Source: Pomphorhynchus laevis (Eukaryota; Acanthocephala; Palaeacanthocephala; Echinorhynchida; Pomphorhynchidae). Taken from it: a DNA stretch of 64,000 bases. Position 1 is the stretch's first letter; every line of letters begins with the position of its first letter. Location: NCBI GenBank assembly GCA_012934845.2, contig WNNJ02000690.1:62001-126000 (forward strand), given 5' to 3'. Below the pieces are notes generated by a model. The model saw only the letters and a program-made list of their open reading frames with translations, was not told the DNA's origin and ran no database searches. The position numbers and the translations under genes were made by a program. Below are positions 1 to 10,115 of this stretch, one piece after another.

Positions 1-69
1 ATCACCGATTGCCTTGTGACAAGTCGTTTAAGTGGGGCTATTTTTATGATATGCAGCTTGATATTGAAA

Positions 70-430
70 AAGAGGTTTGACGAATTTAGGTAGGACATGA
101 CTTGGCGCAAAATGAGTCTTTCAAAGAGTTTCGAAATAGTGAGAAGTAGTGAGATTGGACGGTAAGACGATGGAAGATTAGGGTAAGGGATTGGGATTTT
201 AGCAGCGGCCATAGAGTGGTAGCCTTCCATGCAGCGGGGAAGATTTTTAGTTGAATACACAAGTGTAATAGTTTACAGAAGAAATATACTAGTGCGGGGG
301 CAATAGATTTAAGAAGAGTTATTGGTAAGAGATCATGACGAGATGAAGAGTTGGGGATTCGAGATATCAGTACGGTAATTTCAGAAAACATGACGGGTAT
401 TGGAAAATTTCAGTAAGGCATTATGTGACA
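70..430 (-). mobile_element. LINE fragment, reverse transcriptase N-terminal part
   Basis: A minus-strand reading (86-391, about 100 residues) resembles the start of a non-LTR reverse transcriptase domain: it contains ITLLKSIAPALVYFFCKLLH and the FPAAWK segment that precedes the fingers region in Jockey/CR1-type LINEs. The rest of the element is absent or lies left of the window. The elements at 33780-35481 and 53340-54441 look like other parts of the same broad family. It is a dead fragment. The family is assigned by eye only. Confidence 0.55.
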
Positions 431-480
431 ACGACTGAAGAATAACCAAGAGGTGGAGAAGTACTAGTTAAGTTAAATGA

Positions 481-612
481 CGTTCTTTGAGCCGTCAAGT
501 TTATAACGGTTATTGCCTACATTTTATGTGAAGTTATGTGAAGTTATTTTCAAGTTATATAAAGTTCTTTAAGCCGTCGAGCTCATAACGGTTATTGCCT
601 GCAATTTTACAA
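481..612. repeat. Direct duplication of about 50 bp
   Basis: A segment containing AACGGTTATTGCCT near 510 is repeated near 590, each copy preceded by a GTTCTTTRAGCCGTC motif. The two copies differ at a few bases. No gene is seen in 431-1183 apart from this repeat. Confidence 0.6.
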
Positions 613-1183
613 CTTAATTTAAGGCAGGTATGATAGACAAGCTTGATAGAATTTAATAGCTTGGATTTAAAACGTACTGATTAATGGATCATCTAGTTCC
701 GTACGATACAACAAATTTTGATAATTGTAGACAGCTCTATAGATCTTGTTTCCAGCACTCATTCCATCGTATTTAATGTTAAGCATAATTCAGCTAATGA
801 TAAAGAGATCAACATTCCAGAGAGTTATATTTAAAAGTCTATAATATTTTATTAAGTTAATGATACAAAATATGCTGAAAACTCTTGAATGACTCCTCTA
901 TATACTAAAGAGGCTAGCAATATTTTAAAGATTGAAGCTTTTCTGTATTTTTGATTCTGATGAAATTCGTTAAAATGTTTTATTTTTAAAATCTATTTTA
1001 CACAAAGCAAAAGTTTGGAACAAGTCCGGAGAAAATGTGTGCAGGGCATGAATTTGCATTAAAATTTATTTAAAGTTATTGGTTTATTTATAAATTTATT
1101 TGTTCACATTTATTCCAATCTATATTTTGATAAGCTAAGGTGCGGTGCATTTGCCATCGAGAATGGCAAATTAAGATAAATTT

Positions 1184-1618
1184 ATAAAATTATTTTTTTT
1201 AAGAATTTTTAAATATAAAATGTTAGAAATAAACAACAATTTTTGAAGTTATTTTTTAAGAATTTTTTAATATAAAATGTTAGAAATAAACAACAATTTT
1301 TAAAGTTATTTTTTAAGAATTTTTTAATATAAAATGTTAGAAATAAACAACAATTTTTGAAGTTATTTTTTAAGAATTTTTTAATATAAAATGTTAGAAA
1401 TAAACAACAATTTTTGAAGTTATTTTTTAAGAATTTTTTAATATAAAATGTTAGAAATGAATAAAAACATTTTTTGAAATTTATAAAATTATTTTTTAAG
1501 AATTTGTTAATATAAAATGTCCGAAATGAATAAAAACATTTTTTGAAATTTATAAAATTATTTTTTAAGAATTTTTTAATATAAAATGTCAGAAATAAAC
1601 AACAATTTTTGAAGTTAA
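1184..1618. repeat. 57-bp AT-rich minisatellite, about seven units
   Basis: Tandem copies of a unit holding ATAAAATGTTAGAAAT start at about 1221, 1278, 1335, 1392 and 1449 (57-bp spacing), then at about 1518 and 1587 (69-bp spacing, a longer unit variant). The core units are nearly identical, so the array is recent. There is no coding potential. 1619-2061 is AT-rich with no gene seen. Confidence 0.85.
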
Positions 1619-2081
1619 TGAAACTATATACTCTAAAAATAATCAGTTGCTTGCTGAAATTAAGACGTCAGCAGTAAAGTTAATTATTATTTACTCGCCA
1701 AAGTTATTTAAAAATGCTAAAATAACACCCATCTATTAAATATTGGAATGAAAACAAATGCAAACCAATTACTAGTTAATCGAATGCTTTTGGGCCTCTG
1801 AACTTTGAATTAATCCATAAAATTCTTAAACAGATCGCATCCAGTTTGATCATATAGCGATAGCTTCTAAAATATTATCAATATCTACAATTATTTATAT
1901 TCAATACTCAAATTTGTGGTTTTCATAATACGCACACATTAAAACAAACCAGCAGTTACAAGTTTAAACAAAGCAGATGTTTAAAGTTGTGACAAGAAAA
2001 ATTTTAAAGGCGACAATTTTCTAATTCTTAATATTTTGAATTTTATGAGATTAAAGTGATTATAACAACGGTGGATGCTAG

Positions 2082-2138
2082 TTTGGTGTTGCCTTTGATA
2101 TTTGGTGTTGCCTTTGATATTTGGTGTTGCCTTTGAAA
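2082..2138. repeat. Left subterminal 19-bp repeats of Merlin (x3)
   Basis: Three head-to-tail copies of a unit holding GGTGTTGCCTTTG, at 2082-2100, 2101-2119 and 2120-2138. The array stops 25 bp before the transposase ATG. It is mirrored by the inverted right-hand set. Confidence 0.9.
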
Positions 2139-2162
2139 AAATTGGTAAGAAATTGGAAAAAA

Positions 2163-3137
2163 ATGGTAAGAAAATCAGAAGAAAAAATCTCGAATGAAAA
2201 TACACACTATTCAGTCTCTGATATTTTGAATTTGGATATTACAGAGCGTTTTCTTGATAGACAGTTTGTGAAAAAAGAAACACAAAACGTCTTTCTTTCT
2301 CGTATGAAACTAATAAGAAATTGGTCAAGATGCGAAAAATGTGATAACGAGGAACATATGAGATACGTTAAACGTAAACAAAGCATAGACGCTTTTGCTT
2401 GGACATGCAAAAAATCCTGTAGAAAATCACGTGGACTCAGACACGACAGTTTTTTTGAAGATTGTCGTTTAGATATGCCATTGATATTTAAAATAATTTA
2501 CAAATATATCAATAGGTGTTCATATTTAAAAATTGCTCATGATCTGGAGCTTAATAGAAATACTGTTGCAGCTTATACTGATAGATTGAGAGATATAATA
2601 TGTGATTTTGTTGTTGATAGAAATCAAAAGATAGGAGGCATCGATGAAAACGGAGAGCCTAAAATAGTAGAAATTGATGAAAGTCTTTTTTTCAAACGAA
2701 AATATAACCGAGGTCGTGTCGTGGATGGTCAATGGTATGTAGGTGGTGTTGAAAGATGCACAAAAAAAGCTTTCATAGTCCCTGTATATGATAGAGGTGC
2801 TCAAACAATGGCACAAGTAATTTACGAGAATGTTTTACCGGGAACTATTGTCATGACTGATGAATGGAAAGCCTATGGGACAGCTTTTAGAAATATGCCT
2901 CAATATCAACATTTTTCCGTTAACCATTCTTTAAACTTTGTTAATCATCTTGACCCTAGCATACATACACAAACCGTTGAAGGGTTTTGGTCACTTGCTA
3001 AGAAATACCTAAGAGAAAAAAATGGTATTTCGCAGGATCAACACGAGGACTTTCTCATTCAGTTTATATGGGAACACACGATTCCATCAGACAAGCGATT
3101 CAACAATCTTTTAGCTCTATTAAGAATAAAGGATTAA
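2163..3137 (+). CDS. Merlin transposase (ISXO2/IS1016-like DDE)
   Basis: The protein is 324 aa from the first ATG. The frame is open upstream to the repeat at 2121 but has no earlier ATG. Seen in order: a zinc-ribbon pattern with C57, C60, C82 and C86; a helix-turn-helix-like stretch around residues 122-142 (YLKIAHDLELNRNTVAAY); then the catalytic triad D172 in VEIDES, D233 in VMTDEW and E273 in TVEGFW, with 39 residues between the second D and the E. The WYVGGVER segment after the first Asp is characteristic of the ISXO2 fold. Length fits Merlin transposases, and no stop or frameshift is seen. It should cut and join DNA at the 2070/3257 ends. Confidence 0.92.
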   Translation: MVRKSEEKISNENTHYSVSDILNLDITERFLDRQFVKKETQNVFLSRMKLIRNWSRCEKCDNEEHMRYVKRKQSIDAFAWTCKKSCRKSRGLRHDSFFEDCRLDMPLIFKIIYKYINRCSYLKIAHDLELNRNTVAAYTDRLRDIICDFVVDRNQKIGGIDENGEPKIVEIDESLFFKRKYNRGRVVDGQWYVGGVERCTKKAFIVPVYDRGAQTMAQVIYENVLPGTIVMTDEWKAYGTAFRNMPQYQHFSVNHSLNFVNHLDPSIHTQTVEGFWSLAKKYLREKNGISQDQHEDFLIQFIWEHTIPSDKRFNNLLALLRIKD

Positions 3138-3172
3138 TATTTCTTTACAATTTTCTTTTGTTTAAATTTTTT

Positions 3173-3245
3173 CAAAGGCAACACCAAATATCAAAGGCAA
3201 CACCAAATATCAAAGGCAACACCAAATATCAAAGGCAACACCAAA
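3173..3245. repeat. Right subterminal 19-bp repeats of Merlin (x4)
   Basis: Four copies of CAAAGGCAACACC, the inverse of the left repeat unit, with 19-bp spacing. There is one more copy than on the left. The array lies between the transposase stop and the terminal repeat. Confidence 0.9.
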
Positions 3246-3265
3246 CTAGCATCCACCATAACAAC

Positions 3266-4430
3266 TGCATAGTTGATTACCAAAGTTTGTTGATTATATG
3301 GTTGCACCATAAAATTGAAAATTTATTAAAATTCATTGCTTAATTTAAAGTCTATATTTTGATAGGCCACGAGATTCAATTGACGAGATTCAATGTGACG
3401 AAGTTACATGCAAATATAACGAAATTAAGTGTAAAAGTTACGAGATACAAGCAAAGATTAGTATTGATTGTAGAAGTAAGAATAATAGGTCGATTTTTTT
3501 ATAAATACAAATGAATGTTATATATGCATATTGTAATTACAAAAATTACAAAAGTGACGCAGAGATATTTTAATCTTGAAATATATTTTTCAATCTAAAT
3601 ATATTATTATACATGTAATATATTTATAATATATACAATATATCATTTATTTCGATTCAAATATATTCAAATAATGATCTAATTCTTTCGTAGATAATTT
3701 AATGAGTCTTGTCAATAAGGTAATTAAACCTTAATAAAAAAATTTCAATCGGACTATCAATTGATCAATATATCAGATATTTCCAATTATAAAATTAGAT
3801 TTTTAATTATTAAAATCCAATTTTAAATGTTGATAGTTTAACCTTAATATTTTGGTATTCACCATTATCGAACTTTTGGATAAAAAAATTATTTCAATCG
3901 GACAATTTGACAAATGACACCTAAAGACATTAAAGACATTACTTATTGCTATTTATAGAACATATTATTTCTACTTGTAGAAATAAAATGATTACGAGAT
4001 TAAATGATCACGTAAATGATTACGTGACGCAATTCAATACATCACAAGTGACGGGATTAGATGCAAAGGTAATTGAATTTAATGCAAAACAATTGAATTT
4101 AATGTAAAATTTTCTAATTTTAATTTAAATATTAATTATATAAAGAAAATATCATTATCTAGTAACAATCTGATTTTAAATGAACTTATGTTAATTTAAT
4201 CAAAATTTAAATGAACTTATATTAATTTAATTAAACTTTAAATAGCTTATGTTCTATTTGATCTATAAAATTAAAAGAGTATAGTTTAATAATATATATA
4301 ATATCTAATTTAATAATATATAATTTAATAATATATAATTTTTAAATTTTCGAATATAAAATGTATTTCTATTATTTTAATTTATTTTTTACATTTGAAC
4401 ATCGATTCTTTGTACAAATCAGTATTATAT
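3266..4430. other. AT-rich intergenic DNA with decayed GACGAGATT repeats
   Basis: No gene is seen. Scattered copies of a motif like GACGAGATTAAATG occur at about 3367-3480 and 3985-4110. The same motif forms a denser degenerate array at 5640-6110. The rest is AT-rich filler. Confidence 0.6.
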
Positions 4431-4439
4431 TGAAGTTTT

Positions 4440-4860
4440 ATCTCTTGATGGGGTCAGACTTCATGGAATTTTACAATTACCTCTTTATTTTCCATGCTCT
4501 CTATGATTCACGCGGCATTTCCCCTCTGGACTGCCATGTTCACACGTTGGAACATGAACTTCATGGTACGCTGGTCCTCGGTGGCACGCTTGAGGCGTCG
4601 ATCTGTGAGTCTCTATGGCGACTGGCGTAAATGAGTATATGCAATTGTTCAGTTCATAATATTTTTACCGTTTTCTGTATTCGGCAAGCTCGGCTGCTGC
4701 TCCTGTGTGATCGGTTGCAGAGGCCTGGTAACTCCTCGCCAGGGTATTTATGCAGGTGAAATCCCATACCAACCACTTACCGGCCGACCACTGGACGCCT
4801 TCCATCATCACGAGAGATTCCGCTGGACTCAAGCCGACTCGGGACGTTGGCAATTAAGCA
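4440..4860 (-). mobile_element. Retroelement endonuclease-domain fragment (PD-(D/E)xK type)
   Basis: Minus-strand frame 4665-4853 reads SAGKWLVWDFTCINTLARSY followed by AAAELAEYRKR. This matches the VWDxTxxDTLAPS...A..AE..KRxKY signature that ends many invertebrate retroelement reverse transcriptase proteins. A further minus-strand stretch near 4450-4620 reads TMKFMFQRVNMAVQRGNAA, the usual C-terminal end of the same domain. The linking part is missing and frames are broken. Base composition is clearly less AT-rich than the surroundings, which fits a foreign insert. It is a different family from the REL-LINEs at 18-44 kb. Confidence 0.6.
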
Positions 4861-5282
4861 AATGAACATCTGGGAATGTCGTCATTGTCCCACATTTGCA
4901 TGTGTAGGGTTGGTGAAAATGAATGCCTAGTCGCAATGCAACCGTGATAGATAGACTCCGGTCATTCAATCAATTTAAAATCGTATTAAAGTAAAATGTT
5001 TAATTTAAAGTAGCCACGATTAATACAATAAAGCACATCATTATATATCATTTCGGCAACTTTGCATTTCATCATGAAATTTGTGCATTCAATTTCACCT
5101 CTGTTAATGTTCAACACCTTTGAATGAAAACAGCAATTCAATTGAACGCAAGTGTGACGAGATAAAATGCAGTAACTGTTAAATAAAACTGATAAAATGC
5201 AGGAACTCTTATATAAAATTATTAAATTATTTATAACTATTTATAATTATTTATTATTTTATTATTTTATTTTTATAAATAA

Positions 5283-5586
5283 CTTAATATACGTAGACTC
5301 AGTTACCTGAGTCTTATATATAATTTGTTGTTACACATGCCCTGGGACACCCAATGGTGTAATCATAAATAAATCACTAGGTTTTCCCCATGAAGAGGCA
5401 TAAACACAAGGCAGCATTCTATATATCCTCATCAGACTAAGAAATAGAACCGGATTATTCTTACATTATTCAAAGTCGCTGCGTATGCCCAGTCATCCTA
5501 TGTGTGACGACAAACTTATTTTATTTTATCACGACAAATTTTATTTTTATAACTCAATACACGTAGACTCAGTTACCTGATCTTAT
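5283..5586. repeat. Penelope-like repeat relic with GTAGACTCAGTTACCTGA direct repeats
   Basis: The motif GTAGACTCAGTTACCTGA occurs at about 5296 and again about 268 bp later. A close variant (GTAGACTCAGTTAGCTGA) follows the Penelope-like terminal repeats near 50830, 51310 and 62605. The stretch between includes CTGATGAGG on the minus strand, reminiscent of a decayed hammerhead core. Taken as a solo relic of a Penelope-like terminal repeat. Confidence 0.4.
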
Positions 5587-5639
5587 TGATTATATTTAAT
5601 ATAAAATGATGAGTAGAGTGATTGCAAATGAGACAAGGC

Positions 5640-6110
5640 AGATGCAAAAGTCCAGATAATAAAACTTATGTATTGGATAATGTGACTATATTAAATTCAG
5701 CAATAATGATGGGGGATTGATCACTAAAATGGTTAGATTAAATAAAAGAGAATGATATTGATTGCAAACGTGACTAGATTGAATTCAAAAGTAACAATAA
5801 TTAAGCGCTAAAATGACAAAATTAAATGCCAAAGTATCGAGATAAAATGCAATAATGACGAGATTAAATTCAAAAGTGACGAGATTAAATGCCAAATTGA
5901 AAGGAGATTTAATGTTACAGTGACGAAGTTACATGCAAATAAAACAAAATTGAATGTTAAAGTAACGAGACTAAATACAAAAGTAACGAGATTAAATACT
6001 AAAGCGAAGGGATTGAATACAATTCTTTCAATTTTGAGATCACAAAAGGAAGGTTGAATACGAAGGTTATTGTAAAAAAGGGAGTTCAAATTCTATCGAA
6101 TTTACACTTC
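5640..6110. repeat. Degenerate minisatellite of about 22 bp (GACGAGATTAAATGC-like)
   Basis: Many imperfect copies of AGTGACGAGATTAAATGC follow one another. They create a spurious minus-strand reading of 93 codons rich in Phe, Leu and Val. Copies are too diverged to count exactly. Confidence 0.65.
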
Positions 6111-6264
6111 GATTGAATACGAAATACCAAAATGAAAAACTGTTTTGTTACATTAATTTTATGACTGATATAATTACTTAAGTAATTATTAAAACTAAAA
6201 TCTCTTAGAAGTTAGGAAATAGGCTGCTTTTAATTAAATCCCGGCAAAGCAAATAATAATATTA

Positions 6265-6440
6265 TAATAGATAGATATAATAAATATAATATATAATATA
6301 ATATATATTATAATATATATATTATAATATTATAATATAATAGATATTATAATAGATTATAATATCTATTATAATATATATAATATCTATTATAATAGAT
6401 ATTATTATAATATTATAATAAGATTATAATAGCAATCGAA
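6265..6440. repeat. AT-palindromic simple repeat
   Basis: A long run of ATAATATTATAAT-type repeats that can pair with itself throughout. It has no coding content. 6111-6264 and 6441-6880 show nothing recognisable. Confidence 0.8.
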
Positions 6441-6889
6441 CCGTGGCAGTGTTCGATTGTGTTCGCCTAACAAAGACATTTACCAACGTCAACTAAACAG
6501 TCATAAAAGTCATCGAGCAGAGAAATAATTACTTAAAGTAAATTAAATGTTATTCGCTTAAATAATAACTAAAAACGAGTAAATTCAAAAACGTTTTAAA
6601 GTTAACACTTCACATAAAGATAAGCAGTTGCAAGATTAGTAGGTGCTCATTCCATCACCTAAATATAGTTTGACAATTTGAAAAAAAAACTTGTAAATGT
6701 TGTATTTTTTTAAGTACACAATTTAATATGTAAAGGATGTCGAGTGTAGTGAATTTAGGATACAAAACTAAAAACTAAACGTTTCTAATTTGATGCCGAC
6801 TAAATTGTATCAAGTCATTCTTGTGCAATTTTTTGAATAAAATTTTAAATAAATATTAAAGTTTAAAATAAAAGTCAATTTATATGAAT

Positions 6890-6985
6890 GGAGTAACATA
6901 CAATGAACAAGAATAAGAATTAGAGGTCATCAGAAGGAACTACTATGTTATCAGGTTTCGGGCCCTTATTCCTCGACTTAACAGC
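6890..6985 (-). repeat. Fragment of Penelope-like terminal repeat
   Basis: Read on the minus strand it carries CCCGAAACCTGATAACATAG followed by TTCTGATGACCTCTAATTC. This is the same segment as in the terminal repeats at 49680-49745, 50590-50655 and 62375-62440. Only this part survives. Confidence 0.65.
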
Positions 6986-7850
6986 GGAACCAAATTAATG
7001 CTAACGACGAAATTCTTTTAAGCAGTATTTAAAAATAATACTATTACTTTATATAATTAGTAATACACTAAACTAAATAAAAACACCAAATTAACATTAA
7101 ATCTAATATTAAACTAATTTTTATTAGTATAATATTAGTACAATATTAGTACATTTTAATATTAAAATATTATATTTATTAAATATTATTAAACTTTATC
7201 ATATAATAAAGATTATATATCATAGTCAGTGATAAAATAGGTGAAGCAAAAAACAAAATATTTCATTTTATACTTAATGTAATATTTAAAAATATTAAAA
7301 TATTAATATTATAATCTGCATAATCTTTATAATTATATTATCAAGTTTTATTAACCCACTGCCGTTTTTCAACGATGGGGAATATAATAAAAATAAAAAT
7401 AAATTAAATTATTACAAGTAAAACGAGAACTAATCAAGAAGACAATTAAAGTTTGTCGATATATAAAAATAAATTTATCTTCGTGCAATTGAAATATGCA
7501 ACAGATCTTTGAAACGTTTTCCAAAGAATGTGCAGACACAATTTTCTGATCGGTAGCGGAACTTCAAAGGAATGACACAAATCTTGTCAATGAAACTGTA
7601 AATGCATGCTCTGAATAGAACACAACGTCAACGTGCATTCGATTGCATCCAATCTGACTGCAAATGTAACAGTAATTGGATATATGCATAGTCAATACGC
7701 GATAATTGAACATCCCATTAGGACTTATGAGCTAAAAAGCACGAGTGAGTGGAAACTGACGACTATTATGATATTCGACTCATATAGGGATTTCATTAAA
7801 CAGGGTAGCTATTATTGCTGAATGCACATTGCAGAAACTCCTGCAAATTT
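6986..7850. other. AT-rich intergenic DNA, no gene seen
   Basis: Low-complexity AT tracts (7010-7330) followed by ordinary sequence with only a short chance frame at 7633-7821. No motif was recognised. Confidence 0.5.
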
Positions 7851-7853
7851 CTT

Positions 7854-8670
7854 TCAAAACAACAATTTTCCCTTATCTAACTGGCTGAAATTCTGCACCG
7901 ATAAATCCTCCCAAATGACATTAATATCATAGGCGAGGATGGGCTCTAGCATGATGCGAAAATATCGACGAGCCCCCGACAAAGACTGTTCATACTCTTC
8001 TAGAATTAGATAATGCTGTAACCTATTTACACAGTTTGTCCTCAAAATGCTTATGGAATGACCATAGTGATGGGAAGACAACTCCATAATGTGTAGTCGT
8101 TAAAGAAATTAACTGAAAAATTCATATAGTATAAGACATCCCGACCGCTGAGTCTCCCACCGCGTGAGATAGAATATGAAGTCGCTAGAAAATCGCCGGC
8201 GTAGAGAAATACGTTTATCTTAATATCCTTTACACGTATATATAATGGCATATCTCATATATACAAAGAAAATAATAAAGGACTGAGAGGATCGCCTTGG
8301 AGATTTTCAATTTCATGCTTAATGCAGTCAGTGCATGTGATCCCATCAAATATTTTCACATAGTTTGACGAAAATATATTAAAATATAATTAACAAATAG
8401 CTCGTTTAGTTTGACCTAGAAGCAATAGTTTTAGCCGAAGATTCTCTATTTATGGTATCGAACGCTTTCGAAAAGTTGACAAAAAGTCCATATGCCTGCC
8501 CATACTTACAGATAGTGTTAATAAACGACGCTATTAACTGAAGACAGAGCTTTTCGAGTAGACCTATCCGGATGAATTCCATATTGCTCATTTGGTAAGA
8601 ATAGCCCTGCAAATTTGGACAGTCGGGAATTCGTGATGAGTAGAGTTTGTACGTATGATTTAACATGGAA
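7854..8670 (-). mobile_element. Decayed LINE, reverse transcriptase remnant
   Basis: Minus-strand frames contain YGLFVNFSKAFDTINRES (8406-8666), the reverse transcriptase segment with the first catalytic Asp region (usually F.DF.KAFDTI.RE). Further downstream on the same strand, RIMLEPILAYDINVIWEDL (7854-8087) resembles the post-catalytic ILPILLYGSEVW segment. Several frame changes separate them. The 3' part is duplicated at 9125-9500. Confidence 0.6.
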
Positions 8671-9124
8671 ATCCATCTATATGAATTTAAAGTCGTTTAC
8701 ATCGCCTATCCTTTTATACAGCATTTTTCAAATTGAATGTTTCCAACAACATGTATGCTGCCTACTGTTAAATATCGAATTAAGCAACCAGCACCAACAA
8801 TAACCGAGTGTCGAAAAACGATTTTAGATAATTCAAAGCTAGTTTATCAATCTCAATAGCTTTGTTATTCTGCATGCTGGTTAGCATTATTTTAGTTTAT
8901 CAATGCTTAATGGTAGCATCAGAGTGGAATTACTTTTGACTAAGGAGACCCTTGTATTTGGAAATAATAGCAGGGACATTTTATATATGTAGTCATGTAC
9001 AGCTGAAGATGATGTTGAATTGGATTTAGAAAACAATTCGGTAAATGCGAATGCCATTTCGAGATAGGAATCGAACACACTCTTATGCGTCGATGAGAAT
9101 AAACTTTCCAATGTTGTTTATCTG

Positions 9125-9500
9125 CAACTCGAGATTTTTAGAACCCTGAGTTGAGTCAAAACTTTTGTTTTTTTCCAAAACAACCATTTTCCCTTATCTA
9201 ACTGGCATAAATTCTGCATTGATAAACCCTCCCAAATAGCACTAATACCATACGTGAGGATAGGCTTTAGAATGATGCGAAAATATCGACGAGCCCTTGA
9301 CGGAGACAGTGCTGATACTCATCTTGAATAAGATAATGATGTAACCAATTTGCAGTTTGCCCTCAAATTCATTATGGAAGGGCAAAAATGCTAATGTAAG
9401 AACAACTCCTAAATATGTGTAGTCGTTAGAGCAAACTAAAACATGTTTCGTATAGTATAAGATAAATATAGACCGTTGAATCTTCCACCGCGTCTGAATT
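9125..9500 (-). mobile_element. Second copy of the same LINE 3' part
   Basis: This region aligns over about 340 bp with 7853-8190, including CCTTATCTAACTGGC and GCGAAAATATCGACGAGCCC. Differences and small indels show both copies are old. 9501-9899 holds only AT-rich DNA ahead of the MTHFR stop codon. Confidence 0.7.
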
Positions 9501-9899
9501 TAACCACTTTTGTCTTCTGATAAATTTATTTTACAAATATTTTTTATAATTTTCTACAAAATACGATAGTTAACTCATTTGTTTATAATAATGCATAACA
9601 TAAAAATAAAATATATAAAAACAAAATATATCAAACAAAATATATTATAAAACAAAATATATTTGTGTTCACTTGAAATAAATCATTTAAAACACCATCG
9701 AGAGATAAAATTATATGAAATGTGGCATTTTCATTATTTGAAAATAATATTTATAATATCCTCTCACCGTTAATCTTGGCTATATTATTATGTAACGTTA
9801 CATTATTAGGATACATCATATTGGTTTCAATTTATATAAAGAAATGCGAACGGGTAGAGAAATTTTTAGATACAGAAATAGATACGGTACATTGATCGC

Positions 9900-10115
9900 C
9901 TATACGGCAAAGATCTGTTGTACATTGTACTCCCGATTTTCGTACGCAAATACTTTCTCTATTAGTTCAAAAAGGCAGTTGTGTTTCGGATAGTCGTTGT
10001 CAACAATATTTACAAGGCTATAGTTTTCTGTTATATACTCCAGTAATTTGTATGATTCACTGTTTTTGTTGTATAAAATACCCCATCGCTTTGTCCATAT
10101 GTTGTATGCTTCATT
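9900..10115 (-). CDS. MTHFR: MTHFR exon 8, C-terminal end
   Basis: 71 codons plus the stop. The exon starts after TTTTTAAG with NEAYNIWTKRWGILY, aligned to DEAFALWIERWGKLY in human MTHFR, and continues ENYSLVNIVDNDYPKHNC. It is preceded by a 588-nt intron and exon 7 (10826-10704), which carries VTWGVFPGREVLQPTVV. Confidence 0.9.
   Translation of the reverse strand, partial: NEAYNIWTKRWGILYNKNSESYKLLEYITENYSLVNIVDNDYPKHNCLFELIEKVFAYENREYNVQQIFAV

Larger units (their letters stand above)
2070..3257 (+). mobile_element. Merlin-family DNA transposon, apparently complete
   Basis: The element is 1188 bp, bounded by terminal inverted repeats that begin GGTGGATGCTAG and are flanked by a perfect 8-bp target duplication ATAACAAC at 2062-2069 and 3258-3265. 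An 8-bp duplication is typical of Merlin. Inside the termini lie 19-bp repeats containing GGTGTTGCCTTTG: three on the left (2082-2138) and four inverted on the right (3173-3245), probably transposase binding sites. A single open transposase frame fills the interior. The perfect duplication, clean ends and intact frame argue for very recent insertion. Confidence 0.93.

Noticed and set aside
4361-4630. 89-codon plus-strand frame
   Set aside because: Its right half overlaps the minus-strand retroelement nuclease fragment; the left half is AT-rich chance coding.
5808-6089. 93-codon minus-strand frame rich in Phe, Leu and Val that looks like a membrane protein
   Set aside because: It is the translation of a degenerate tandem repeat; the apparent hydrophobic segments repeat with the DNA unit.
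6265-6440. Replication origin or cruciform signal in the AT palindrome
   Set aside because: Simple ATAATATTAT repetition explains it; no further supporting motif.
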